Below, piece after piece: positions 45,564-55,646 of a stretch of DNA of 64,000 nt. The stretch's first letter is position 1; every line of letters starts with the position of its first letter. The translations under genes and the position numbers were made by a program. Origin of the DNA: Chitinophagaceae bacterium (lineage in GTDB: Bacteria; Bacteroidota; Bacteroidia; Chitinophagales; Chitinophagaceae); contig JADJTY010000003.1 in NCBI GenBank assembly GCA_016710935.1, forward strand, positions 620,001 to 684,000. Direction: 5' to 3'. Below the pieces are notes generated by a model. It did no database searches and was not told where the DNA came from. It saw only the letters and a list, made by a program, of their open reading frames with translations.

Positions 45564-45971
45564 TTATTTTGCCCTCATTTTATTTCCTTTGGCATCGTGG
45601 GTAACTTCAGCAAGCCCGAGTTTTTCCATCAATGGGGGAACATACATACCCACCCTGCCACGGAAACCTTTTTTTAAACCATACCAGCCACCCAAGGGGT
45701 TATTTTCTGATCTTCCCCAGGCTTCCACGGTTCCATCCTTTGCCGTTTTCTGTTCATCGGCACTGCCAAGTTCCATCCAGTCTTTATGCTTTTCTAGCAT
45801 GGCATGCAAATCCTCCAGAATCCTTGCATCATAATGCAAAATAGTTTTCCCAACAGTACACACCAGTATTTCTTTTCCATCCTTTTCATCATTGTGCATG
45901 GTGAATTCAGAGGTTAAAGAAGGTGTTTTTAAAATCATGGGTTTTTCTTTTGTTCCAATTTTATATTTCAT
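45564..45971 (-). CDS. Conserved protein of unknown function (135 aa)
   Basis: Cytoplasmic, no signal peptide or membrane segment. Recognisable segments are LKTPSLTSEFTMHNDEKDG near the N-terminus, a central LHAMLEKHKDWMELGSADEQKTAKDGTVEAWGRSENNPLGGWYGLKKGFRGRVGMYVPPLMEKLGLAEV. This looks like a widespread small protein of environmental bacteria (I recall a DUF6855-type family, not certain). It lies between a YdeI-like and a PH-domain gene, all on the minus strand. I do not assign a function. Confidence 0.7.
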   Translation of the reverse strand: MKYKIGTKEKPMILKTPSLTSEFTMHNDEKDGKEILVCTVGKTILHYDARILEDLHAMLEKHKDWMELGSADEQKTAKDGTVEAWGRSENNPLGGWYGLKKGFRGRVGMYVPPLMEKLGLAEVTHDAKGNKMRAK

Positions 45972-46007
45972 GTTTGTTGTTTTGTATAACGAAGTTGTAA
46001 GCCTTCC

Positions 46008-46631
46008 TCAACTCCCCATCAGCTTTGCCTTCTGCGCGATATATTCTTCCTGTGTAATGGCTCCTTTCTGCAACAATGCAAATAATTTATCCAGTTCATC
46101 GGCAATCATTTGTTGAGATGGCTGTGTTGTTGCGTTGGTTCTGGCAATGGCTTCGGCCAGTTGGTTGGCCTGGTTGGTTAATTGTGTTTTTTTATATTCT
46201 TCCTGTGCGTGGGTGATGGTATCTTTTAATAATTTGGGATGATGGATGAGCATGTATTTTGTTTCGCCCATTTCGGCAGCAGTTTGTATATCTACATTGC
46301 CAAAACCAAAAATGCGGCCCCAAACGCTTTGGTCATACTCCACATTGTTTATTTTATCAAGCGGGCTTTCTTTTGAGTAGCGTGTAATAAAACCGGTTTC
46401 ATCAATGATGCGCAGGTTGGTAACCGACCACAGGTTATGCCGCCAGCTTATATATTCAAACAACGGGTACAATGCAGCCACTAAAATAATGATCCACGCT
46501 GTTGTATTATTTAACCACCAGATAAGTATTGTGGTTAATAACAACCACGCAAAAACAGGCAGCACCAGTTTTAACCAATGCTGCCTGGTTATTAATAATA
46601 TTTTTTCGTCTTTTTTAAGTGCTGTTCTCAT
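46008..46631 (-). CDS. Membrane PH-domain (bPH2) protein with SHOCT motif
   Basis: A 207-residue protein. Two transmembrane helices (about 20-60) are followed by a bacterial PH domain (SVTNLRIIDETGFITRYSKESPLDKINNVEYDQSVWGRIFGFGNVDIQTAAEMGETKYMLIHHP). A Gln/Thr/Asn-rich linker leads to a C-terminal SHOCT motif (IADELDKLFALLQKGAITQEEYIAQKAKLMG), a short oligomerisation or nucleic-acid-associated helix pair. Function unknown; likely membrane-associated scaffold. Confidence 0.88.
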   Translation of the reverse strand: MRTALKKDEKILLITRQHWLKLVLPVFAWLLLTTILIWWLNNTTAWIIILVAALYPLFEYISWRHNLWSVTNLRIIDETGFITRYSKESPLDKINNVEYDQSVWGRIFGFGNVDIQTAAEMGETKYMLIHHPKLLKDTITHAQEEYKKTQLTNQANQLAEAIARTNATTQPSQQMIADELDKLFALLQKGAITQEEYIAQKAKLMGS

Positions 46632-46633
46632 AA

Positions 46634-46740
46634 ACGTTTAAGAGTTTAAATCGTGTAAAGGTTTAAGCCGTTCTCTAAATTAATCAAAACTTGCTTTCAA
46701 ATAACCTTTTAACCATTAAACCTTTAAACCATTAAACATT
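46634..46740. repeat. Degenerate GTTTAA/TTAAAC repeat between two genes
   Basis: 'gtttaagagtttaaa' and 'ggtttaag' on the left (46636..46665) face 'ttttaaccattaaacctttaaaccattaaac' units on the right (46708..46738). An AT-rich counterpart of the inverted repeat at 5111; it fills the 109-bp gap after the M13 peptidase gene. Confidence 0.6.
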
Positions 46741-48768
46741 CTACCAGATCTTCACCCTTACACTATCGGCCCTGTACATTTTATCTGTTGGCTTAATGTT
46801 GAAGGCTGTATAAAATTCATCCACATCAACAAAAGGCCCGTTAACCCTGTATTTGCCGGGGCTGTGTACATCTGTTAATAACCTGTTTTTTTGCGTCTCC
46901 TCACGGTAGTGGCCCAGCCAGCCCAAAGCATAGCCCATAAAATACCGCTGCATGGGTGTCAGGTTGCTGATGGGTTTATTTTCTTTATACTGCTTTGTTT
47001 TTTTAAAGGCTTCAATACCCAGTAAGATGCCTCCAAGATCGGCAATATTTTCGCCAAGCGTTGCCTTGCCATTTATGCGATAACCTTTAATAGGTTCGTA
47101 TTCGTTAAACTGGTTTACCATAACTTCTGCCCGCTTATTAAATTCTTCTTCATCAGTTTTTGTCCACCAGCTTTTTAGATTCCCTTTTTCGTCATATTGT
47201 CTTCCCTGGTCATCAAAGCCATGGGTAATTTCGTGGCCAATGGTGCTGGCTCCTCCATTACCATAAACAATGGCATCGTCCATTTCTTCATCCCGGTAAC
47301 CCGGCACGGTAAATATGCCTGCAGGTAAAACAATTTCATTATTGCTTGGATTATAGTAAGCATTATAGGTTTGCGGGCTCATGCTCCATTCATCCCTGTC
47401 GACAGGTTTTCCCAGTTTATTGTATCTATAGTTGTGCCACCACAATCTTGAGTTCATATAATTTTTAGCAAGGCTTTCCCTGCCGATGTCCATGGCAGAA
47501 AAATCTTTCCATTTATCAGGATAACCCACTTTACTTTTTATGGCGGCTAATTTTGCATAGGCTTTTTGTTTGGTGCTGTCGCTCATCCAGGGAAGTTTAC
47601 CAATACGGTCTTTCAGTGCAGCACGAATATCTTCCACCATTACCGTATATCTTTTTTTTGCGGTTTCGTTAAAGAATTCTTTTACGTACAACTGGCCCAG
47701 CATTTCGCCCATAGCATCTTCTTCCATTTCAATGGCACGTTTCCATCTTGGTTTTCTTTCTTTGGCACCGCTTAATAATTTGGTGAAATTAAATGCTTCC
47801 CTGCCATAGGCATCTGGTAACACTCCGGCCATATCACTAACTAAATTGAATTTTACATATTGCTTCCAGACGCTGATGGGTATTTTAACCAAGAGATCAT
47901 TTAGTGCTTTAAAAAATTCGGGTTGACCAACAATGACCGAGTCAACGCCTTTTACACCGATGTTTTTTAAATAATCGTTCCAGCCAATATTAGCCGCCAT
48001 TTTTGGCAGGTCGGCTATAGCCATTTTGTTATAATTCTTATAAGGGTCTCTCAGGTCTTCTATTTTCCTGGAAGCTTGCGCCAGCCTGGTTTCCATGGCA
48101 AGAATATTTTGAGCTGCAGTTGCAGCAACAGCAGCATCTTCTCCAGCCATGGTTAAAGTTTTGGCGATGTACTTTACATATTCGTTGCGGATATTTACTG
48201 TGGTAGAATCGGTTTTAAAATAATATTCACGCTCGGGTAAGGCTAAACCACCCTGCCACAAACTGTAGGCCATTTCATCACTTTTTTTATCATCCTGCCA
48301 CACACCTTCACCAAATAAAGTGTTTGATCCTATTTTTTTAAGTCCTGCCACTGTGTTAAGCAAACCCGGTACATCTTTGATCGCATTTACCTGGTCAAGT
48401 AAAGACTGTATGGGTTTTAAACCGTTGGCTTCAATTTTGGCGCTATCCATGGCCATGCTCCAGAAGTCGCCTATCTTTTGATCTGGAGTGCCTTTGGCAG
48501 CATTGGCAGCAGCGGCCTTTTCAGAAATTTCTCTAAGTCGTTTTTGATTTTCTTCTATCACCAGGTAGGCAATGCCCCAGCTCGACTGATCATCGGGAAT
48601 GGGATTTCTTTTTATCCACCCGCCATTGGCATATTGAAAAAAGTCTTCACCCGGACTCATGGTACTGTCAATATTAGCCGCCAGTATATCGGGTTTTGGA
48701 GCAGCCGATTTGTTGTTACAGGAAACAATAAACGCAACTGTTGTAATTACAAGCAGTATTTTATTCAT
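46741..48768 (-). CDS. M13-family (neprilysin/PepO-like) zinc endopeptidase lipoprotein
   Basis: A 675-residue secreted metallopeptidase. The N-terminus MNKILLVITTVAFIVSC is a lipoprotein signal with Cys at 17. The family start (DSTMSPGEDFFQYANGGWIKRNPIP) and the zinc motifs GHEITHGFDDQG (HExxH near residue 511) and ENIADLGG (third ligand Glu, near 576) are intact; the end is RVKIW, as in the family (C-terminal xxxW). It degrades peptides, probably at the cell envelope facing the periplasm or outside. Confidence 0.95.
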   Translation of the reverse strand: MNKILLVITTVAFIVSCNNKSAAPKPDILAANIDSTMSPGEDFFQYANGGWIKRNPIPDDQSSWGIAYLVIEENQKRLREISEKAAAANAAKGTPDQKIGDFWSMAMDSAKIEANGLKPIQSLLDQVNAIKDVPGLLNTVAGLKKIGSNTLFGEGVWQDDKKSDEMAYSLWQGGLALPEREYYFKTDSTTVNIRNEYVKYIAKTLTMAGEDAAVAATAAQNILAMETRLAQASRKIEDLRDPYKNYNKMAIADLPKMAANIGWNDYLKNIGVKGVDSVIVGQPEFFKALNDLLVKIPISVWKQYVKFNLVSDMAGVLPDAYGREAFNFTKLLSGAKERKPRWKRAIEMEEDAMGEMLGQLYVKEFFNETAKKRYTVMVEDIRAALKDRIGKLPWMSDSTKQKAYAKLAAIKSKVGYPDKWKDFSAMDIGRESLAKNYMNSRLWWHNYRYNKLGKPVDRDEWSMSPQTYNAYYNPSNNEIVLPAGIFTVPGYRDEEMDDAIVYGNGGASTIGHEITHGFDDQGRQYDEKGNLKSWWTKTDEEEFNKRAEVMVNQFNEYEPIKGYRINGKATLGENIADLGGILLGIEAFKKTKQYKENKPISNLTPMQRYFMGYALGWLGHYREETQKNRLLTDVHSPGKYRVNGPFVDVDEFYTAFNIKPTDKMYRADSVRVKIW

Positions 48769-48879
48769 GTAGATGGTTTTATCTATAAATGTAAAGAATG
48801 ATTTTTAGGATAGGAATAATATTTTACAAACGGTTGAAGAATTATGTTTGTAATATTTTTTAACTAATTTCAGGGGAAA

Positions 48880-51096
48880 TTACAATTGAAGTAAACCAAC
48901 TTTATACAAAGTGCTAACGGGTTTATTATCCCAGAATAATTCGAAGTCTTCCAGGCCGGCATTTTCATAATCAGCTTTTACTTCCTGCAGGGTTAATGTT
49001 TTTGGGTTTGATATGGAACTCAACTGTAAAATTTTGACTAACCATGATCCCTGTTCCTGATCAACCTTTATATTGATGGTCTCTTTTTTTGTTTCAAAGG
49101 TCAGCGATAATAATTCCCACTGGTTTCCCTTTTTGCTTTTGATGATGGTTTCCCTTTTGGGTTGTTTGCCTAAAAAGATAATTTTTGTATTGGGTTTTGA
49201 ATTAATCAGCTCAACTTCTTCAATGGCTTTGATGATATAATCCGGAGCAATGGTTGTTTTAGGTACTTTATGTTCAAACCATTTCTGCAATGGATAATCA
49301 AAGCAGGCGCCATGCATGTAATTGAGTAAAGATTTTTTTAACCCGAAACTAAAACTTTCATGATCGGCACCGGTAGGGTCAACATGTTGAATATCGTTGT
49401 TTGCAAATGTGCCGATGTTTTCCGAAACTTTTTTAACCAAATATTTTTCAGGATTCAAACTAACCGGACTGTGCGCCGTCATCGTAAACAAATGCCAGAA
49501 TGCTGATTGTAAAACACCGGCTTCAAAAAGTTGCCGCACCATTTCCAGCGAATCAATGGTTTCCTGTGCCGTTTGTGTAGGAAAGCCATACATCAGATAG
49601 GCATGTACCATAATACCGGCTTCGGTAAAATGTTTGTTGACTTTTGCAACCTGTGCAACGGTTATCCCTTTTTGTATCAGTTCCAGTAACCGGTCAGAGG
49701 CAACTTCCAGTCCGCCGGAGATAGCAATGCAGCCCGAAGCTTTCAACAGGATGCAAAGGTCTCTTGTAAAACTTTTTTCAAAACGCACGTTGGCCCACCA
49801 GCTAACGGTTAATTTTCTGCGAATGATCTCGATGGACATTGCACGCATGAGTGCCGGTGGTGCAGCTTCATCTACAAAATGAAAACCATGCTGCCCGGTT
49901 TGAGCGATCATTTCTTCCATGCGGTCGCAGAGTAATGAAGCAGCGATGGGTTCGTAATTTTTGATGTAGTCTAAACTAATATCGCAGAAAGTGCATTTGC
50001 CCCAATAGCAGCCGTGTGCCATGGTCAGTTTGTTCCAGCGGCCATCGCTCCACAAACTGTGCATCGGGTTTATCACTTCAATGGCCGAAATGTATTTATC
50101 CAAATATAAATCGCTGTAATCCGGCGTGCCTACCTGGCCCTGTTTGTAATCGGTGCAAGCCGTGTTGTTGATATAAGTCACTTTGCCTTCAACCAAAGTA
50201 AATGTCCTTTTTAATTCATCAATAGTTTTTGTGCCTGTAATATGTTGCAATAAGATTTCAACCGGTGCCTCACCATCATCTAATGTAATAAAATCGTAAA
50301 ATTCAAAAACCCTGGCATCAGATAAAGAACGCAGTTCCGTATTGGCAAAACCACCACCCATGGCTACTTTTACGCCGGGGTAGTGTTGTTTTATCCATTG
50401 TGCGCAACGCAATGATGTATATAAATTTCCAGGAAAAGGAACCGAGATGGCAACCAGTTTGGGTTGCACTGCTTCCATCTTTTTTTGTAAAATCTCAATC
50501 AATATTTTATCAAGATAAGTATAGTCTTGTTGCAGCGATGTGTACAGTTCATTAAAACTATTGGCCGATCTTCCCAGCCTTTCGGCATAGCGGCTGAAAC
50601 CAAAATGTTCGTCAACGGTTTCTTTTATCAGGTCAGACAGATCTTCAAGATACATGGTTGCCAGGTGCTTGGCTTTATCCTGCGTACCCATACTGCCAAA
50701 GGCCCATTTCAAATCATCCAGTTGTTCAAAGCGTTCTGCTTCCGGTAAAAAATCACGTTTGCAAATTAAATGTGCCAGCGTAGGACTCTTTCCCTGCAAA
50801 AACAACATGACCGCATCAATGGTATTTATATAATCATCCTGCAATGCAATTATTCTTGCTGCGTTTGTTGAATGTTCTTGTTGTCCGCAGGATGCTGTGC
50901 ACAGCGCATTAATTTGGGTAAACAAATCTTGTAAACCTGTTTTTGAAAACAGGGCCACGGTAACTTCAATGCCCAGGTCGGCCTGGAAGGAGCTAATGTT
51001 CTTTGTATTGAGAAAACCTTTCAGGTAAGCGGTAGCCGGGTAGGGGGTGTTTAGCTGCGTAAATGGTGGTGTTATTAAAAATATATCAGTGCTCAA
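48880..51096 (-). CDS. B12-binding-domain radical SAM protein
   Basis: A 738-residue protein. The N-terminal ~330 residues form a cobalamin-binding-like Rossmann domain (IFLITPPFTQLNTPYPATAYLKGFL; VAISVPFPGNLYTSLRCAQWIKQHYPGVKVAMGGGFANTE). The radical SAM core follows, with HGCYWGKCTFCDIS near residues 361-371: the three cluster Cys have a CX4CX2C spacing, one longer than the classical CX3CX2C. GFHFVDEAAPP and WWANVRFE are typical of this group. The C-terminal ~120 residues are less conserved. Substrate unknown; no RiPP precursor or methylation partner is adjacent. Confidence 0.88.
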   Translation of the reverse strand: MSTDIFLITPPFTQLNTPYPATAYLKGFLNTKNISSFQADLGIEVTVALFSKTGLQDLFTQINALCTASCGQQEHSTNAARIIALQDDYINTIDAVMLFLQGKSPTLAHLICKRDFLPEAERFEQLDDLKWAFGSMGTQDKAKHLATMYLEDLSDLIKETVDEHFGFSRYAERLGRSANSFNELYTSLQQDYTYLDKILIEILQKKMEAVQPKLVAISVPFPGNLYTSLRCAQWIKQHYPGVKVAMGGGFANTELRSLSDARVFEFYDFITLDDGEAPVEILLQHITGTKTIDELKRTFTLVEGKVTYINNTACTDYKQGQVGTPDYSDLYLDKYISAIEVINPMHSLWSDGRWNKLTMAHGCYWGKCTFCDISLDYIKNYEPIAASLLCDRMEEMIAQTGQHGFHFVDEAAPPALMRAMSIEIIRRKLTVSWWANVRFEKSFTRDLCILLKASGCIAISGGLEVASDRLLELIQKGITVAQVAKVNKHFTEAGIMVHAYLMYGFPTQTAQETIDSLEMVRQLFEAGVLQSAFWHLFTMTAHSPVSLNPEKYLVKKVSENIGTFANNDIQHVDPTGADHESFSFGLKKSLLNYMHGACFDYPLQKWFEHKVPKTTIAPDYIIKAIEEVELINSKPNTKIIFLGKQPKRETIIKSKKGNQWELLSLTFETKKETINIKVDQEQGSWLVKILQLSSISNPKTLTLQEVKADYENAGLEDFELFWDNKPVSTLYKVGLLQL

Positions 51097-51167
51097 GCCG
51101 GTATGTTTATGGGCAAAAATATTCTTTTATTTTCACGGGGATGAAGAAAATGGGTATTCCCTTCGGG

Positions 51168-51336
51168 AATTTGATATTCCACAGAAGCACAGAAGCACGG
51201 AAACCCGATCTATTTAATTTGCTTCGCAATTTTTTTTGCCACAGATTTCACAGATTCCACAAATTTTTTTCCAAAAAATTATAGAAGTGTTTAATTGCAA
51301 AGAAACCTTTTCTGTGTAATCTGTGCAATCTGTGGC
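51168..51336. repeat. CACAGATT-type inverted repeat between divergent genes
   Basis: Left arm gccacagatttcacagattccac (51238..51260) faces ctgtgtaatctgtgcaatctgtggc (51310..51335), about 22 of 25 complementary. Before it are 'cacagaagcacagaagcac' units (51181..51200) and a small ttgcttcgcaa hairpin. Related to the element at 24822..24950. It separates the radical SAM and trmH starts, so both promoters must lie beside or inside it. Confidence 0.75.
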
Positions 51337-51382
51337 TGACCTGTTTTTGCAGTAGGCAAAAATTTCTTCTGTAAATTGCAGC

Positions 51383-51970
51383 ATGACTCCTGAAAGAAAC
51401 GAACGACTTACATCAGTTTTAAACAAACGCCAGCCCGATTTAACTGTGTTGCTTGAAAATGTTTTTGATCCGCATAATATTTCTGCGGTAATGCGTACCT
51501 GCGATGCGGTGGGCATGCAGGACATATATATTCTGAACAGCAAAATTCCGCCACACAAAAAATGGGGAGCTAAAAGTTCATCCAGCGCAGCCAAATGGTT
51601 AACAGTTCACCAGTTTACCGATGCAGTTGAATGTTTTGCAGAACTACGTAAACACTATAAAAAAATTTATACCACACATTTAAGCAGTGATGCAGTTGGA
51701 TTGCACGATTTAAATTTAACTGAACCTGTTTGTCTTGTTTTTGGTAATGAACACAGTGGTGTAAGTGAAGAGATCATTGCAATGGCTGATGGGAATTTTA
51801 TAATTCCCCAGGTTGGTATTATTAAATCACTCAATATTTCCGTTGCCTGTGCAGTAAGCCTGTACGAGGCATTTCGACAAAAATCAAACGCCGGGCATTA
51901 TGATTATGTGAAACTGGAAGGAGAAAAATTAGCAACGCTCCGCAATGAATGGGGATTTCTGGAAGAATAA
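51383..51970 (+). CDS. trmH: tRNA guanosine-2'-O-methyltransferase (TrmH-type)
   Basis: A 195-residue SPOUT methyltransferase. VLLENVFDPHNISAVMRTCDAVGMQDIYIL is motif 1, VCLVFGNEHSGVSEEI motif 2, and FIIPQVGIIKSLNISVACAVSLYEAFRQ motif 3. The SSAAKWL segment and the basic C-terminal tail are as in TrmH, which methylates G18 in the tRNA D-loop. It is a more canonical TrmH than the gene at 6191..6742. Confidence 0.92.
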   Translation: MTPERNERLTSVLNKRQPDLTVLLENVFDPHNISAVMRTCDAVGMQDIYILNSKIPPHKKWGAKSSSSAAKWLTVHQFTDAVECFAELRKHYKKIYTTHLSSDAVGLHDLNLTEPVCLVFGNEHSGVSEEIIAMADGNFIIPQVGIIKSLNISVACAVSLYEAFRQKSNAGHYDYVKLEGEKLATLRNEWGFLEE

Positions 51971-52110
51971 TTTTTCCGGTAAGCCGGTAAGCCTTTTTTT
52001 TATTATTATCGTGTTGTAAATTGCCCTCTTTCCGCCTTACCGGCAAAATATGACAAACGGCTGTCTATATTGACTCATTTCCAATAACTTTAATACTCAA
52101 ACTAACTTGT

Positions 52111-55102
52111 ATGAAGAAAATCTTTCTCCCGTTATTATTATTGGCAAGCTTTGGTGCATCGGCCCAAATTAAAAAACCGTTAGACCATGCTGTTTACGAT
52201 GGCTGGAAAAGCGTTGGTGAAAGGATGATCAGCAATGATGGCCAGTATGCGGTGTATGCCGTTAATCCGCAGGAAGGAGACGGAGAACTGGTTATTCAAC
52301 ATACAATAACTTTGGAAAAGAAAATAGTGGCACGTGGTTATGGTGCGGTGATAACAGAAGACAGCCGCTATGTGGTGTTTAAAATAAAACCAATCTACCA
52401 GGAAACCCGCCAGGCAAAGATAAAAAAGAAAAAACCTGATGATATGGTGAAGGATTCAATAGGGATCATTGAATTGGGTAAAGATGCAGTGGTGAAATTT
52501 GCAAGGATAAAAGGATTTAAAACACCTGAAAAAGGATTTGGATATCTGGCATATCAAAAAGAAAAAACTTTGCCTGATACTACAAAAAAAGCCAAAAAAG
52601 CACCGGTTGTTGATTCTGCCAAAGCAAATATTGATATGCTGGTTAAGCTGGCAGATTCTGTGATCAGGAAGTCAGTAGAATCGATCAATGCTGAAAATCT
52701 TACCAAAGAAGAAATGATCGGCGCTGCCAATAAAGCGGTAAAAGAGATCATGAAAAAAGCGAAAGATGAAACCGTGCCGGAAGAAACAGCCATGAATGAT
52801 GCTGAAGGTGATGACGCCCCAGGTGGGGCTGGCGCGGCTGAAGGGACGGATCTGACTGTTAGACGATTGGGTGATGGAAAAGAAAAAACATTTAAGCTGG
52901 TTAGTGATTACGCGTTTGACAAAAAAGGAACCAGGTTGGTTTTAAAAACCACTAAAGCTGGTAAAGACACCAACAGTATTGCTTTTGTATTGTTATACGA
53001 TCTGCAATCGGATAAAACCGATACCCTCATGCGGAATCTTAATGACGGTAAAAATTTCAGCTTTGATGAAGAAGGAACACAGCTGGCCTTTGTTGCAGAA
53101 AGAGACAGCAGCACCAAAGCCCTGCAAAAATTTTATAAACTCTGGTATTACACAAATGGGCAGGACAGTGCTAAGCTGATTGCTGAAAAAAATACTGTGG
53201 GTATGCAGATCGGGTTTACGATTAGTGAAAATGCAGCCGTAAGATTCAGTAAAGATGGTAAGAAATTATTTTTTGGTACAACCCGCATTACACCTGCAAA
53301 AGATACCACCCTGGTGGATTTTGAACTGGCTCGTTTAGACGTTTGGCATTATAATGATGATTACCTGCAGCCCATGCAGTTGAAAAATTTAGCGAATGAG
53401 CTAAGGCGTAGTTATTTGGCCGTGATAAAACCCGGTGCCGATAAAATAGTTCAGCTCGGTAACGAAGATATTGAGAACATTACTATGGTTGATGAAGGTA
53501 ATGCCGACTGGGTTTTAGGAACCAGCAACAAAGGAAATCGTATTTCCATGCAATGGGAGGGACGCACCAGATCAACAGCCTGGGCCATTAGCACTACAGA
53601 TGGCAGCAGGCGGTTAGTAAAAGCCAATGCGGTAAACTCTTTTACAGCATCACCTGCGGGTAAATATGTGTATTGGTACGAGCCCGATACAAAAAATTAT
53701 TTCACCTGGAATACGGCTACCGGCGTAATAAAAAACATCAGCGATAAAATTAAAGAGCCATTATATGATGTGGAGAATGATGTGCCCGATTACCCAAGTC
53801 CTGCGGGTATTACAGGCTGGACTGAAAATGATCAGTATTTTCTTATCAACGATGTGTATGATGTCTGGCAAACAGATCCTGACGGTGCAGGACAACCCAG
53901 GAACTTAACCAACGGTTTTGGGAAAAAGAACAAAACTGAATTCAACTATGTAAATCTTGACAGGGAAAAACGTTTTATTAAAGCTGATGACAATATTTTA
54001 CTGCGTTCGCAGGATAAAACAAGCAAGTTTGGAGGCTTCTACACTAAAAAAGTAAATGAGGTTGGCGACCCGGCTTTACTGGCAGCCGGGCCATACAGTT
54101 TTAGTAATCCGGTTAAAGCAAATAATGCGGAGCAATATATTCTGCAGCGGTCCAACATCAGTAAAAGTGAATTATTTACAACAGCCGATATAAAAAGCCT
54201 TACCCAGCTAACAGACCTTGCTGATCAGCAAAAAAATTACACCTGGCTTACTGCAGAACTGGTAAAATGGAAAATGTTTGATGGTAAGATGAGTGAAGGG
54301 CTATTGTTTAAACCCGAGGATTTCGATCCAAAGAAAAAATATCCTGTTATTTTTTATTTTTACGAACGCAATGCCGATGGCCTGTATGCGTATCGTGGGC
54401 CTGCACCCAGTGCATCAACAGTTAACATTGCCTATTTTGTAAGTAATGGCTACCTGGTTTTTGATCCCAATATTTATTATAAAGACGGCGAGCCTGGTAA
54501 CAGTGCATACAACAGTGTGGTAAGTGCAGCAAAATATTTATCAAAAATGCCCTGGGTAGATAGTACCCGAATGGCCTTACAGGGACAAAGTTGGGGAGGT
54601 TACCAGATCGCTTATTTGGTTACCAAAACAAATATTTTTAAAGCAGCATGGGCCGGTGCACCGGTAAGTAACATGACGAGTGCTTATGGTGGTATCCGCT
54701 GGGGTACCGGTTTAAACCGCCAGTTTCAATACGAAAAATCTCAGAGCCGGATTGGTGCCACATTATGGCAAAGACCAGATCTGTATTTAAAAAACTCGCC
54801 CTTGTTTGCTGCAGATAAAGTAACCACACCCCTGGTAATGATGCATAATGATGCTGATGGAGCAGTGCCCTGGTACCAGGGTATTGAATTTTTACTGCCC
54901 TGCGCCGCCTGAATAAAAAGTTTGGATGTTGCAATACAATGGTGAAGATCATAACCTGGTTGAGCGTAAGAACCGGAAAGATTTATCTATCAGATTGGGA
55001 CAGTTTTTTGATTATTATTTAAAAGATGGCAAACCAGCCAAATGGATAAAAGATGGTTTGCCTGCAACAGAAAAAGGAAAGGATTGGGGACTGGGTTTGT
55101 AG
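52111..55102 (+). pseudogene. S9-family prolyl-oligopeptidase-like peptidase, frame broken near the 3' end
   Basis: Exported serine peptidase (signal MKKIFLPLLLLASFGASAQ), N-terminal propeller and C-terminal alpha/beta hydrolase. Catalytic Ser in ALQGQSWGGYQ (about 826) and Asp in MMHNDADGAVPWYQG (about 911) are in the first frame, which stops at 54912 after LLPCAA. The rest, including catalytic His (NGEDHNLVERKNRKDLSIRLGQFFDYYLKDGKPAKWI), is encoded in another frame at 54926..55102. Two one-base insertions are needed to rejoin them: one at the T5 run 54889..54893 (giving FFTALRRLNKK) and one at 54920/54921 (giving KVWMLQYNG). The repaired protein has 997 residues. Unrepaired, the triad is incomplete and the protein would be inactive. 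Confidence 0.9.
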
Positions 55103-55180
55103 GATTGTGAGACAAATGCCTGCAACAGGATTAGTTGCATATCTTTAGCGCCGTATTTTAAACAAGTAACATTAATCTTT

Positions 55181-55606
55181 ATGATCAAAATAATCTGCAC
55201 CGCTTTTGTGAGCTTACTATTTTTTGTTTCTTCGGCGCAATCGAAGTTTACTACTAAAGACAGCCTGAATAGTTTTTGTGATAAAATAATGCAGACAATT
55301 GTGGATGGGAAGTATTCTGAAGGTATTCAGTTGTTCAGACAAAAATCTGTAATGGATGCAAGTGTAATAGATAATGTTGATAAAACACTGAATGAACAAA
55401 TGCCGGGTATTTTACCCTATTATGGTAAAATGCTGGGGTATGAGCTTATTGAGGAAAAAGCATTAAAAAATGCATTGGCACGAAGAAAATACATATTGAA
55501 ATTTGAATTTTACTTTCTTACTTTCGATTTTATCTTATATAACAACAACACGGGTTGGACAGTTTCAAACTTTTATTACAAAGATGAAACAAAAGAGCTT
55601 TTTTAA
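55181..55606 (+). CDS. Small exported protein of unknown function
   Basis: A 141-residue protein with signal peptide MIKIICTAFVSLLFFVSSAQ. The body (SLNSFCDKIMQTIVDGKYSEGIQLFRQKSVMDASVIDNVDKTL ... LKFEFYFLTFDFILYNNNTGWTVSNFYYKDETKELF) suggests a helix-plus-sheet fold similar to periplasmic DUF3887/NTF2-like domains, but I make no firm assignment. It follows the S9 peptidase by 78 bp and precedes a lipoprotein gene by 40 bp, so co-transcription is possible. Confidence 0.7.
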   Translation: MIKIICTAFVSLLFFVSSAQSKFTTKDSLNSFCDKIMQTIVDGKYSEGIQLFRQKSVMDASVIDNVDKTLNEQMPGILPYYGKMLGYELIEEKALKNALARRKYILKFEFYFLTFDFILYNNNTGWTVSNFYYKDETKELF

Positions 55607-55646
55607 AATACTATTTCTCAGTATTTAATTAAAAACTGCATATAAA

